Assembly (NCBI GenBank): GCA_914767715.1
Contig: OU612071.1
Location: 24,179,681-24,239,680 of the forward strand
DNA: 60,000 nt
Direction: 5' to 3'
From: Membranipora membranacea
Lineage: Eukaryota; Bryozoa; Gymnolaemata; Cheilostomatida; Membraniporidae
Shown here: positions 45,006 through 57,378 of the stretch, in pieces
Numbering within the stretch: the first letter of the stretch is position 1
Layout: every line of letters starts with the position of its first letter
Made by a program: the position numbers and the translations under genes
Notes under the pieces: generated by a model
Database searches by the model: none
Seen by the model: only the letters and a program-made list of their open reading frames with translations
What the model was told of the DNA's origin: nothing

Positions 45006-48000
45006 GTGTGTCATGACTGTCTGACTCAAAGGCATATTTGTAATGCCACTGACCATGGATTTATTTATCTGCAAATGCATGCTCGTAAAGAAATGTATCC
45101 GTTGCTAGTCAAAATATGGGATGTTAACACACAAAAGAAGGAGGCTTGGTTCCCAGACATATGTACCAGCATGAAAGGCAAAAATAGTTCAACTGCAGAA
45201 GGTGTAGTAGGAAGGTAATCATTTTAGCAATCAATATTATATCTCCCATATTGATAATTGTGTGTTATATCTGGCTCTTAACAAAAAATGAGGCTCGGTG
45301 CTTTGATTTCACCTATCACAACATCGCCAATTGTACTGTTTATTTGATACTCACTTTAGCAATATATGACCATGTCACTGGCCAACTAACGAGAGCTGAT
45401 CCGCAGAATTCATGGAAGATGTGTGTCTCACTTGGTGCAAACAATATCAATGTGAACATCGGGTCTAAAAAAAGAATTCTTAAGCAAATCTCACCCGTCT
45501 ATATTCAAGGCTGCCCATGTCGCATCCTTCAAAACACTCTGAACAGAATGGTAAGATAAATCTCAGCATTGAATATGACATTGTCATTGTAATTCGAGCA
45601 TGTATCTATCCATCTAGCATTGTTGTGTAAATATAAATAAATTTAAATCTTGAATGACCTAAACAGGTATTTGCTGAATAATCCTAATTAATTATTGATT
45701 TATCTGGCTCCACATAATATTAAGAAAGACTTTACTATCTGTGAAGTCAATTTAGTCTGATGGCGGCCTATGCAAAATGTGGCTAGAAATGCAACTTCAT
45801 ACATGATTTGTGTGGATAGGGTTTGAAAAATGTTTCTGTTTTACGTGCTGATCGCAATGGCTATAATATTTGGTCTGCTTTCATAAATAGCTGAGATGTG
45901 ACCAACAAGAGTTGCAATACCCCCTCATGCCATCTGTATATAACCGTCATTAAAGCGAAACTCCTGCAAAACAGCAAAACTGGCTTAGAATGTTTGTATA
46001 GATCTGATATTTTTATAGTAGTTTTGATTGTCATTACCGATGACTAGAACATATATTTCAGCACTTAGCACTTTTTTGATGAAATTTGTTGTAGCTAATT
46101 TTTGCTTTACTTGTTATATAACCTTATCAAACTATTTTAATGAAATTATGGTGGAAACTTAATAAAACATAACATTTGAAAAAGAAACACTCAGATCATT
46201 GAAACCTGGTGTTATGGGAGGGTCAATACATGGTCACCATTATCCGCCCTAAATCGTTAATGGAAGTGGAAAGATAGGCGGGGGCTGCAACTGGACTAAT
46301 TTCTGCAAGGGTGAACAGGATTTTTTTTAGTTTTATTCTGCTTAATCTGCTAGTGAATTTTCACACACCTCCAAAACTCAGACACTTGATTTTCGTGGCC
46401 CTAAATTGCTCTTTAGGCTTACAGTGCCCCCCCCCCCACGGAACCCTCCAGGTGGGTTTACTCGGACACTTGGTCCTTGGTGCGCTGCTACGCTGCACAT
46501 GATAGTCAAAGATGGCAGGGTAACAATTTAAAGCTAGAAATCCCTCCTTTTGTTGTGATGAAATATGGTTTGCTACGAATTATGTGTTTCAATTATGTCA
46601 AAATGAATCATTGAAAATCTCTTTGTAATACTGCTGTAGATGTTGCAGTGGTTTTAGTGGATTGTGGCTGGACTTATTTGGTTTTGTGATTCATTATCAG
46701 GTTGATTTGCCTCTTATTTTCGTTAATTCACGTTGGGACAACTCCAAATTCAACTCACAACAATCTAGTGTAGACAACGCATCGTATAATCGTAGTGTTG
46801 TCTCAATTACATTTTCATGGCAACTGAATCTGTCATAGAAACCGTATCTCAAGCCTATCTTCGATGTAGTGACTAGATAGAATTCCACACTTGATATGAT
46901 GGACAGATTTCTGACCCTCAACATGGAACTTACCGCAGCTCGCACCAGGATGAATATGAGAGAATCTTATCAACCCCTACCCCAATCTGACTAATGTTAT
47001 CATCAACAAAGGGGTCAATGTTAGCTATGGTACAATAGTCTCAAATTCAAGGTATATTTAGTTGAATGCATATATGCGTCTCACTTTCTTTGTCACAACA
47101 ATAATGAAACACAGACTTTGAATTTAGGGCTTTTTTCTTCATTGTACAAATAGCAACATAATATTTCGTTGCAAGTAAAGAACTGCTGCGAGACACGAGA
47201 GAAATAGACCCAGCTGTGATAGAAATCCCTGGAGCCACACTGAAACCGTTCGAAGCTGTGACAGTTAGCATCAGTACTGAACAATTGAGCTCAATCTCTC
47301 TCACTAAGCTTCTTCTTCAGGCTCTAATGTCTAGCTGTAGGGGCGGAGATGTGCCTTCACTTGGAGCTAAGAGAAACCATGTTCAATGAACTGGATAAAG
47401 GTTAGTTATCAATTAGAGAGAGTATTTCTTACTTTACATAAATTGTTTTTAACCAACAAGTTACCAAGCAAGTGACTCCTTGGCTTTTCAAATGAGCTTG
47501 TATCTAACTCCCTGCTTCATATCGTAAACATATTTAATTATTACTAAAGTTGCCTGATTATGGGTTTAAAGCGGCAACTCCTACATTACAACTTGGTCAT
47601 TATCTCATAGACCGTGATGTCTGATCGTTTCAGAAGTAAACTCATCATTATGGATACTTTGGTGTTGACCACATCTAATTAATTTATCGGAGATACCGAC
47701 AAAAACTGAAATCTCGATATATATGTTTGAGTCTGAGAAGAAGATCATTCACCGCAAAGTTACGGCACATATTTAAAGGACAATAATACTAATCCAGCTA
47801 GTAATACCATCAATCAGAACCTTACAGCTCATTACCATTAGCATTTGTTTGAAAGTTTGTTTCCAGAGAGTGATACCAGTACTACCTCAGCGAAGTTTTC
47901 TGCCAGGGATGTGACATCATTCGAAATGAAGGTACCTCAGTGGCTGTTGAGCGTGTATTCACCATTGCTGGTCTTGACATACATGCTCAAAGGAGCACAA

Positions 48001-48087
48001 TTCACCAAGCTATTGCTAATATATTTATATATCTCAACAAAAGCTTAAAACAATATCCAAACTTGGACAAATGTGTACCAGGGAAAT
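45006..48087 (+). pseudogene. Second hAT transposase pseudogene (fragmented, plus strand)
   Basis: Four coding islands occur in the order expected for hAT transposases. 45040-45215 has MYPLLVKIWD..STAEGVVG. About 45370-45550 has SWKMCVSLG..NVNIG and IQGCPCRILQNTLNR, ending at a GT donor. About 47170-47330 has ATLKPFEAVTVSISTEQLSS. 47930-48087 holds the dimerisation domain (SVAVERVFTIAGLDIHAQRS), ending at TAG 48085-48087. A frame change between 47845-47925 and 47930 and unlinked phases elsewhere show decay. It is a different lineage from the ZMYM1-like copy at 1-3826 on the other strand. Intact proteins cut and paste DNA using 8-bp targets. A source like this could have moved the 302-bp MITE, but their ends cannot be matched here. 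Confidence 0.75.
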
Positions 48088-48244
48088 AGGGGTGTTTGCC
48101 TGTTGCTTTCTTCTGCTCCATGGTGTTGCTGTAAGTATAACAACACAATAATAGTTTTCTATTTTTGAAAAGAAAACAGAATATGAAAAGGTGTAGGAAT
48201 ATATTAATTCTGACTATTCATTCTTATCGCCGAGTTCAGTTTTT

Positions 48245-50846
48245 ACCATAGAGTTATTAAATACTCTAGAGCGGACAATGCAGTACGAAAAACGTCCTAC
48301 TTAATTATTGCGAAATCCATGACACATCGCAATCTGGTTGTGCATGGCTAGTGACTGTATCATATAACTTATCATTGAGAATACACATAATGGGCATGGG
48401 AATTTAGATTTTTTAGAGCGCTTACAGCCATATTTTTGGAAAAATTTTCATGTGACCCCATGTGGATCACATGCAGGTATCTTCACTTTCAATTCCATGA
48501 CGCATCGAAATCTGGTTGTGTGTGGATAGTGCATGTATCATTGGCTCTATCATTGAAGATATTAGAATTGTACATACAAATTTAGTTTATGGAGCATTTG
48601 TAGCCATTTTTTCAGAGAATTTCACATGCAACACCATTACCATCCCCTAGGGTATTTTCTCAACCAGTCAGTATAAAAATCTTTTCCTATGCTCCCATTA
48701 AAATAAGCCAAATATCAACCGCAAACCTGTGAGCTTAAATCCCAATGACTGGGCTAGCTGGTTCCTGCCACTTGCCAAGCATTTAACTGTGTCCTGTCTC
48801 TCAAACTTATGTGTTGCACACTCAGTCGGTTTACTTCATCTGTTCAATTCCAGCTATTTGTGATAACATGGAGTACAAGTAGCCTATGGAAAAGTGATTG
48901 GAGGTGAAAAGGTTTGCTGCTTGCCTTTTTCATTTTTAGAGCACTTTTAGCAATAGTTTTGTAAAACTTTTCATGTCACACTATAAGATGACTTGCAAGT
49001 GATTTGTTTAGCAGTCAGGGGACAAAAGATTTGTGTTATCCCCATTAAACACCAAAATCTCAACCGCAAACATATCATCGCGATAAAATCACAATTACCT
49101 GGCTAGCCGGATTTTGCCACTGCCACTTGCCTGCCAGTTTGACTGTGTCCTTTCTCTCTAACTAAAAGGTTACACACTCACTGAGTTCATTTTATCTGTC
49201 CAGTATTATGACTTCCAATTATACAACGCGTACACAAATTTTCAGTTTACGGTTTATATCATTCAAAGCGCTTAATTCCCTCTCCGGGGTGGCCAATTGT
49301 TTTTGGATTGCCGAAACTATTCAAGGCAACACAGCAGGTTAAATAAATCAATGCATAAACCTTTCTTCTGAGTCGCTGAATATCAAGAAACATCGAATGG
49401 TCAACTCATACTTGTCAAGCTTGACTCTAGATTTTCTTAGATTCCCTCACTCAGTCTTTAAAATTGTATGAAAATGGCAGTCAGTAATCAGTTGCAACAC
49501 ATTATGGATGACACCATAATATTTCGTCTTTGCAACTTCCATCTTCAGTTGAGTACGGAGGGCGTAATTATAGACTTTATTAATATTTCATCTTTAGGTA
49601 CTTATTATAGTATACAATGTGAATTAAAATGTTTTAACCAATGTTATATATATCATCGGTCCAAATATTTCTATTTGCACTCACCTTTGCAATCTACCAA
49701 CTTCCAGAAAATTCTACCCACAAGACTGATATTAACATGACTATATTAGTACTGAGAAAGCCGATATAATTTCACTCTCTCACCGATGTGACATTTACAG
49801 ATATTTCTGATTTCTCACCATACTCAAACTAAGAGATCATTTGGTACAGGGTGGGGGGAGGGTGTGATGCAATTTTCTCTGATGGTTGTTTATTTGTAAA
49901 TGAAAACATCAGCATCATATACAATAATTTTTTTTACACTTTATGATAGTTCTGTAATGTTTGAAATATTTGAAGTTGAAGTATATAGGTGTGTTTGCGT
50001 AGCGGATGATACACGTTTTATATAAGCTTTTGAGCAACAGTGAAGTAGAAACGACCTTGTTAATTGGTAACTCCTTTGAAACGACCGGAGTTAGAATTTC
50101 TAAGACCTTTGAGTCTCCATCAGAAATGGATTGATGCTATGAAAATAAAATTCTTGCAGTCAGAAAGTGAGCTGATGAGCACTGGGGGCTTGTAGCGTCA
50201 TCTCATTTAACTTACAGTGATTTTAGCACCAATCTACTTTGACATACCAAGCAAAAAACTTAATATAATACACCAAATAATGCAATGATATCTGAAGAGC
50301 AAATCTGAATCTCGAAATTATGTACACTGTGACTGCAAATGAGGCAAGTGGCAAACTTTTACACCTCCGATCACTTTTACACAGTCTGCTTGTACTTCAT
50401 TTAATCAAAAATAAAATAAGCCCCTTGAGTGTGTAACATATAAGATAAGTAAGAGAGACAGGACACAGCAAATGTGGATGGCTAGTGGCAGTGAAAAAAA
50501 TCGAGCTAGCCTTTCAGTTTCTATTTCATCACAATGATGTGTTTGCGGTTGAGATTTTGGCTTATTTTAATGGGAAAACATAGAAACATTTCCGCTGGCT
50601 GCGCATGAAAATACCTGCAAGTGATCCACATAGTATCACATGAAAATTTATATCAAAAAAGTGGCCATAAAAATCCAAATTTCCATGCCCGATACCTATA
50701 TTCTCAATGATAAGTTATATGATACAGGCACTAGCCATGCACAACCAGATTGTGTCGTCATGGATTTTGCAATAATTAAGTAGGAGAAAAACTGATGCTA
50801 TTTTTGTACATATTGTCCACTCTAGAGTATATAATAACTCTATGGT
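48245..50846. mobile_element. 2.6-kb foldback element with composite arms
   Basis: The left edge ACCATAGAGTTATTAAATAC is repeated inverted at the right edge (50827-50846). The left arm (48245 to about 49210) contains modules a (TCTGGTTGTGCATGGCTAGTG) and b (CTCAACCGCAAAC..TGTGTCCT..TCTCT) in the order a, a', b, a'', b'. The right arm (about 50370-50846) has one inverted b and one a. The centre (49210-50370) is non-coding as far as I can see. No transposase is present. The multi-module arms resemble Foldback-type elements. Confidence 0.75.
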
Positions 50847-53800
50847 TTTTACTATCACATGTGTCCCACAGTAGGCGCACCGTGAAATCTTGACTTTGAA
50901 GTGAATTGTAAATTGTTAGATCATTAATCATCATGCTTTACAATATCATGGCTCGATTTAGCCTGTCTTCACAAGACATCCTAGTCTAAATAAGATTACC
51001 GTGATGTCAACAGTTTTTTGGATGTAAACTTGAGCATTGCAAAATACTAAAAGTAAATCGTATGGACCTGAACCACAGGCCCCCCTTTAACGACTCAGCA
51101 CTTTTTTTGTTGCTGTAATATTGAAAGAATATTTAGCAATGAACTGTCAATCTAGGTAATATGTCAATTTATTGACATTTATGTCGCCTTATGCCTTGGT
51201 TTCGCTGGAGGTATAGTAATAATTGGCCTGTTACTTTGTTACCTAGGGAATAGGACCTTTTGTTGTTATTTCCGTTGTTTTATGTTACTGTAATTAAAGG
51301 AGTTCTAATTAATAGCACTGCAAAGAAAATACAATTCTTGATAACTAGAAATGCTGCTCACTGGTGCCTGGTAACTGTGATGTGCTCATTTGCTAATTGT
51401 GCTGTTTTAATTGTTCTGCGTCGAGTGCGACCCAACCTGGCCCTGCTTGGTATAGCCTAAACCCGAAAACTCAATGTGGTCCAGATTTGTTTTACCCATT
51501 CCATCCCTACAGCAGACCATAGCACGCTCAGCTGCAGCAATAAGGCTGTTAGACTACTATAGGAGCTGGATCAAAAAATTGACAGTCAATGCCCTCAGTG
51601 TCCTGTTTGTAGGAATATATAAACAATGATAACGATTTAGAAGGTAAGTGTGATTGAGCAAAATAATGTGTCATTTATACTTCAAAAACCCTGTAGTTGA
51701 GCTTATATCGTAATACCTGACACTAAAATAGTAAACGTTATATAAAGATATAGTTTGGTTTTGCTAGTTTGGGGTTGACTTATTGGTAGCTAAAACTTTT
51801 TTGGCTAGCTGAGGTTGGGAGAGGGTGGGAAAATGCAATCTACCTTTAGATCAAGCTATTTCACGCAAATGAAAAATGGCAAACTTTTCCTGCGGGGAAT
51901 ACTTTACTCCTCCAGGGCTTGTACATAGGAATAATAAGATTATCCAACATCTTTTTAAGGAAATAAGCACAATCTCAGACAAAGCACCTTACTGATTTTG
52001 GAAAAATAATTTATTTCAAAGATTATAGCAATGAGATAAATCGTCACATTGGTGAACATAGTAAATAACGTTTGGGTGCTACTAAACATGCTTCCTCAGA
52101 AAGACATATCTTTTATAAACGAGCTGGAGACAATCAAACTCGAGCAGAGAAGTAGGTTTGTTTTAAGAAAACAGAGGTCAATTCGGAAATGGCTTATCAA
52201 CTGCCTGCTGGTGAGGTATGGGACATACCAGTGTACGAAGATGGATCTGCAGCCAGCCATGGCTGGAGTGCCTGAAAGGTAGAGTTGTGTAAATTTGATG
52301 TTTATCAGGCATACCTAACCACACCTCATAACCACGGTTATAGCAAGGTGACAGCTTAAGTCAAATGCACCGATAGAATCATGTGTCACGGTTGTCCCGG
52401 TTACTATACGGTTCGATATAAGGTTTTCCTATTCCTGTTTTCATTCACACAATAACTTTCACACTTCAATTCGCCAGTTTACTTATATAGCCCTAAATCT
52501 TGCTTAAAACTTTATGGGAAGTTTGACAGAAGGTTTTTTGCCTATTTCGATGTTCTGCATCATTGACATCAGCATCAGATGGAAACAAGGTTTGGTTAGA
52601 TTCGAAGAATATTATTAGTTAACCGTCATGCCACATTAATAATCAGTAATGTGGAATTTCTTTGACACATTGGAATTAGTGAACGCTAAAACTGATGTGG
52701 TGCAGGGTGAAATCTGCAAGCTGAAAAGCATCAGAAGAATGGCAATACAACATACATGAGGGAACACATTAACAGGTTTCATTCAAAAGAAAATACTGAG
52801 TACGAAATTCCATCAGCCAACGTCTTGACACATTTTGTGATAGTGACGGTGATGAGGATGCTGCCTGAGTGTGTTTGTTTAAATAAGCTACATTTTTGAA
52901 TGAGTTGCAGCTGTGAATCAAATCTCTAATTTAGAGCCCTCTGCTTCTCTTCCAGGCCACATAATTAAGAAACCATATAGATACCTAAAAACATAATAGC
53001 GAAATAAAAGAGGATTGAAATCGAATGCATATCTTCGAAAAATTGATGACAAAATCAGAATCCAGAAAGTACTAGCCAGATTAAAAATTATGACAGCACC
53101 ACTGTCAAGCCACCCGAGGTGGGTAACAAAACATAAATAGTATGTACTGCGTCTCTATGGCTGTTCTATGGAAAAAGACAAGGACAGTATATATAATATT
53201 TTATATAGAGTGTCTGGGTTACTACAATCTTGATCGCTGCTGTAATTTGAAGGTTGGCAAATTGTCATAGTATATTTTCATTACAGGTTAAGGGCTCAGC
53301 TAATAGTATTGCCCAACAGCTGTCTCGCACCAGCGCCATAATGATGCCCAGAGATAAGGCCCATGCCTGCTAGAGTACATGGTAAGGGAGGTCTCTCAAA
53401 AGGAAGTGCTCTAAAGAAGGCGATGCCAAGGCCACAGCTGTACTGATGCCAACACAACAGAATCCGTAGTCACAGTGCCGGGCGAACCAAGTAGCAGCAA
53501 TCAACAGTGTCATTACAACACAGTTAACACCACTGTCACACCAAGGAGTCTACAACTCCTTGGTCACACTGCCAGTCTATACCAAGGGTGTTAGGGGGTG
53601 TTAGGGAAAGAAGGGGGGCATCAGGGTCCCTTGTTATTTTCTTCTTACTTTACTTTTTATGAGCTATCATAGGCTTAATGAGATGAGAATGAAAAATGTG
53701 AGGTGAGAAGCAAGGAACTAATTCATTTATCGGTAGATCGCATTTTTGCAAAGGGCATCTGTTTTGAGGTTGCAATAAACCACCTATTGGAGTGGAGGGT

Positions 53801-56800
53801 ACCAGGTTATCACACATAGCAGGTTCGCATACACCAGTTCAGCATCAGGAAATCGCTAGATAACCTCATGTTTGGACGGTACTAACATACTATATTTGCA
53901 GATTACAGACTGCATACCAGCGCCAAGCAATCTCTATATTGATGCTATTGTGTCCTGCATGGCATGCTTGTTCGTAGCAAATATGGGGGAATGCACAAAA
54001 ATCGAGATTCAGCCACCTGGGAGGTGACTGATACCGCCGGCTGTGAGATTGTATTTGCCACATTACCTCCAGCTCCCAAAGATCTTGAGGAGTTTCCTGC
54101 ATGCAGCTGCTGCTCACCTCAATGCATGCAAGCAGCTGACATAAGTAATTCATGAATGGAATCATGCGGCTGTGCACTGGATGATCGCTGCAATTTTCCA
54201 GATGGAAATGAGGGTGATGACACAGATGAGAGTGAAATTGAATACTGAAACTCTCCTGGTACATAAGTAATTGTTCAATACATATCTGCGTCACATTGGT
54301 TTAAAATAACCCTAAAACGGGGAAGATAACTACATCTAAATCATGTAATTGTGTCATTTGAATTAGATATTTAGAATTTACATCTATAAAAAATGCCACA
54401 AACGGCCAAAAAAAGTTTTTACTACGTAACTATTTTCACTCAGGATTATCTCTTTTTCACAAATGTTAACAGTGCGCCCGCTGTAATTAGCCTTTGTGCT
54501 TTATTGACTATTGGAGCCAGGACAAATGTATGTCAGCTATTTTTGGTCATCAGTGTACTGTGAGTCAAGGTTCACAGGTTGGTCTGAAATAAACCATGGA
54601 GTATGCGATCTGCTGGTAGTTGTGATTACTGAACAGGGTCTGTATTAGGAGTGGGCATACCACCAGCTGAGCACAGGTAGTCAAACCGTGTTAAAAAATT
54701 TTGAGAAATTCAATGTGGGTCTGCTTGTATTGTATGTGGAGTAGAGAATGTAAAACTGTATTTCACACACTGTATATCACTGTTCTATATACTATCTAAA
54801 TTTGCCCTCTAAGTGATCTCTCTAACAATCTGTCATATGAAGTAAAATATTTTTCCGGGCAGACCCGCCTTCAGTCTCCCCTCTAACAGCCCTGACTATG
54901 GGGTTTGCAGTAACGCCCTTACACAATGAAAACAAATTGCCTGGGGTTTTAGTTTCTCTGTTATCTTAAACATTACGCAATAATATTTATATTTGTTCAT
55001 GTTTGAGCAAGAATATGATTGATATTGATAGATGCAAGAACAATCTGTTCATTTGTGATAATATCTGGCATATTTTGTGTGATTGACTATCCAAATAGGA
55101 TAGTTTATTATTGTTCATATCCCATCATTACAAGGCAGTGCCTGTGTTTTTTTTGGATGACAGAAATAATTAGTGATAGGCAGCATAAAGTAAAGCCTAG
55201 CGTTATAGACGCATTGAGTTATATGATATTGACAGACCAAATGTGTTATCCTTACAGGTTCCCCTCCATGAAAGACAAAAAGAACTCCTCAGCGCATCAG
55301 TGTTCCATGAGATAACAGTAAACTTAGCTGGCATGTCACTGACAGCTGTTGGCAGCAAGTTGTCCTTATGCCACAGGTTAATGTTAACATGATATGAGAG
55401 AAATTGAATATATAATACCAGCATACCTATGGTACTGAACTTAATGGCTCACATATGAATTATTCTCATCACTAGTTGCTTGGGCCAGCCTCAGCTGAAA
55501 TCTTTACAAACCAAAGAATTTGCTACAAAAGATGCTCATGCGATATTATAATCCAATATCAGGCAATTTACTGATTACTCAGTGACTTATATGGATTTCG
55601 TAGTTCAATAGCTGCAGGAATTATCATCTCCTTGTTTGTATAAATATTTAAACCAGAGTTATTACCCCACAAATTTTATATACATATAGAAAGTCTTTTG
55701 TTCTGCTAAACAAAATCCTCAAGAAATTTAGAAGAATAGAAACAAAAGACAGTGGATATTCTAGTTTGTATCAACTGATTTGTCTGTTGATTGAAAGCCC
55801 AGCAGTTTTGAATTTGACATGCTATACTAAAATTAAGTGTTGATGCTAATGCCATGTATGGCACTCAAATGATGCCACACAAACATATTGAAACATTGTG
55901 ATTTTGAAATAGAATTCAATGCACACAAAATTTTGCTATACTGAACTATTACTAAGCAAAAGTAATGGAGAAATATTCATGCAGCAGCAGTGAATTTTTG
56001 TCAATTCTAACTTTAATGAGATCCGGAAATTAACAAGTGATATTATCAATACACACAATTACTGATCAATTAAATTTGATTTTGATTCTGCAAGGTTTTG
56101 GTAGCTTTGGTCTTAGCCTTGTATGGTATTTTTAAATCTGCCTATCGTATACCATGCTCACTGTGTTGGAACTTTATCGACAGAGGACTGGGGACTAGGA
56201 GGTATAAAGTTTCCTTAAACAAACTTGTCAAATTGATGATAATCTAGAGCAGCAGCATTTAACTCACGATGGCAGCATTAGAGCTGCAACAACTTAGTAT
56301 CCGATAGTTTCCTCTACTCTTTTTTTCTCTATGATACTTTTAAATTTCTTGCCACAAGTTGGTATTACAGGTATGTGGGGTAGAGTCAATAGTGTATTCG
56401 TCGGAAGGCTTTTAGTGGGCTTGACCCTACCAATTTTCAGCATGTCAATTTTGAAAATCCTCTTGAAACCTCTTTAACTTTTAATAACCAGGCGCGCAGA
56501 GGGGCCATTGTGAGATTGGTTGGGATTATGAATGGATTAGGCTGGTTGATATGGTGTGGTTTGCCAATTCTTACATGTTTTGAGGTTAAGATGTCATCAA
56601 TGAGTTTTAAACTGTTATTTTTGACATAAGGTAGGCTATGGCAAGAAATGTGATATTGCCGCTGTCTGAATCATTTTCAAGCAAGTCTCAATTTAAGATG
56701 CCCGTCGAATGAAATAACACCCATGCATAATATTTGTGGCAGCAAAGTCAAAATCATCAAGCAGCTCATGAATGAGCTCCATAATTCGATAAATTTTCCA

Positions 56801-57036
56801 TGGATTGTTTCTGCAGCAAGCCGATAGATAATTTTCCTTCCAAAATGGGCTGGAACACATTAAACTACCTCTATTCCTCAGATAGTTCCTCAATATCCTT
56901 CCCTGCGGGAAGACTTTCCAACGCATTTCCTGTACCCAGCCTGGTTTGCCTATACAACATCCATGGATACAGCCCTTGGTAGAATAGGCAGAGCAGTGCA
57001 ATAGCCAATTACCATGATTTTTCCCTTGGACTGCCC
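50847..57036. other. Long interval with no recognisable gene
   Basis: Open frames are short and unlike known families. A Cys-rich frame at 53964-54155 and its continuation to 54247 (ending in an acidic GDDTDESEIE) may be a gene remnant, but I cannot name it. A perfect small hairpin (ACCAAGGAGT / ACTCCTTGGT) is at 53540-53564. Confidence 0.4.
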
Positions 57037-57040
57037 TTAA

Positions 57041-57374
57041 ACTACTGCTGCCACTCATACAAATTTGTGCTCATTGAATTTTGCATAGCTCCAAGATAAT
57101 TAATTGAGACTTAAATCTCATAATTGTCACCTAATGGACAAATAATTTGCACAAACTGATCTTCAAAATCAGGGCATGAAATCTACGCACCAGCTTATGA
57201 CGTGTACAGTGTGCACTAGTAAGACATAATTAGTTTCATACCCTAATTTTGACGATCAGTTTGTGCAAATTATTTGCTCATTAGGTGACAATGCTGAGAT
57301 TGCAGCCTCATTTTATTAGTTTTGAGCTACACAGAATTCTATAAGCACACATTTGGCTGTGTGGCAGCAGTGGT
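57041..57374. mobile_element. 334-bp MITE at TTAA, Kolobok-like ends (copy 2)
   Basis: Same family as 14122-14519: ACTACTGCTGCCACTCAT at the left, TGGCAGCAGTGGT at the right, TTAA on both sides (57037-57040, 57375-57378). Relative to copy 1 it lacks about 60 bp, mainly around the centre and in the right arm, and has scattered substitutions. Non-coding. Confidence 0.88.
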
Positions 57375-57378
57375 TTAA

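Noticed and set aside
53890-54294. 134-codon minus-strand frame and overlapping Cys-rich plus-strand frame as a gene
   Set aside because: The pattern is suggestive but too short and broken, with no family recognised.
56693-57058. 121-codon minus-strand frame as a Harbinger-type nuclease
   Set aside because: Considered because of FGRK-like residues in another frame, but no DDE motif or consistent frame was found.
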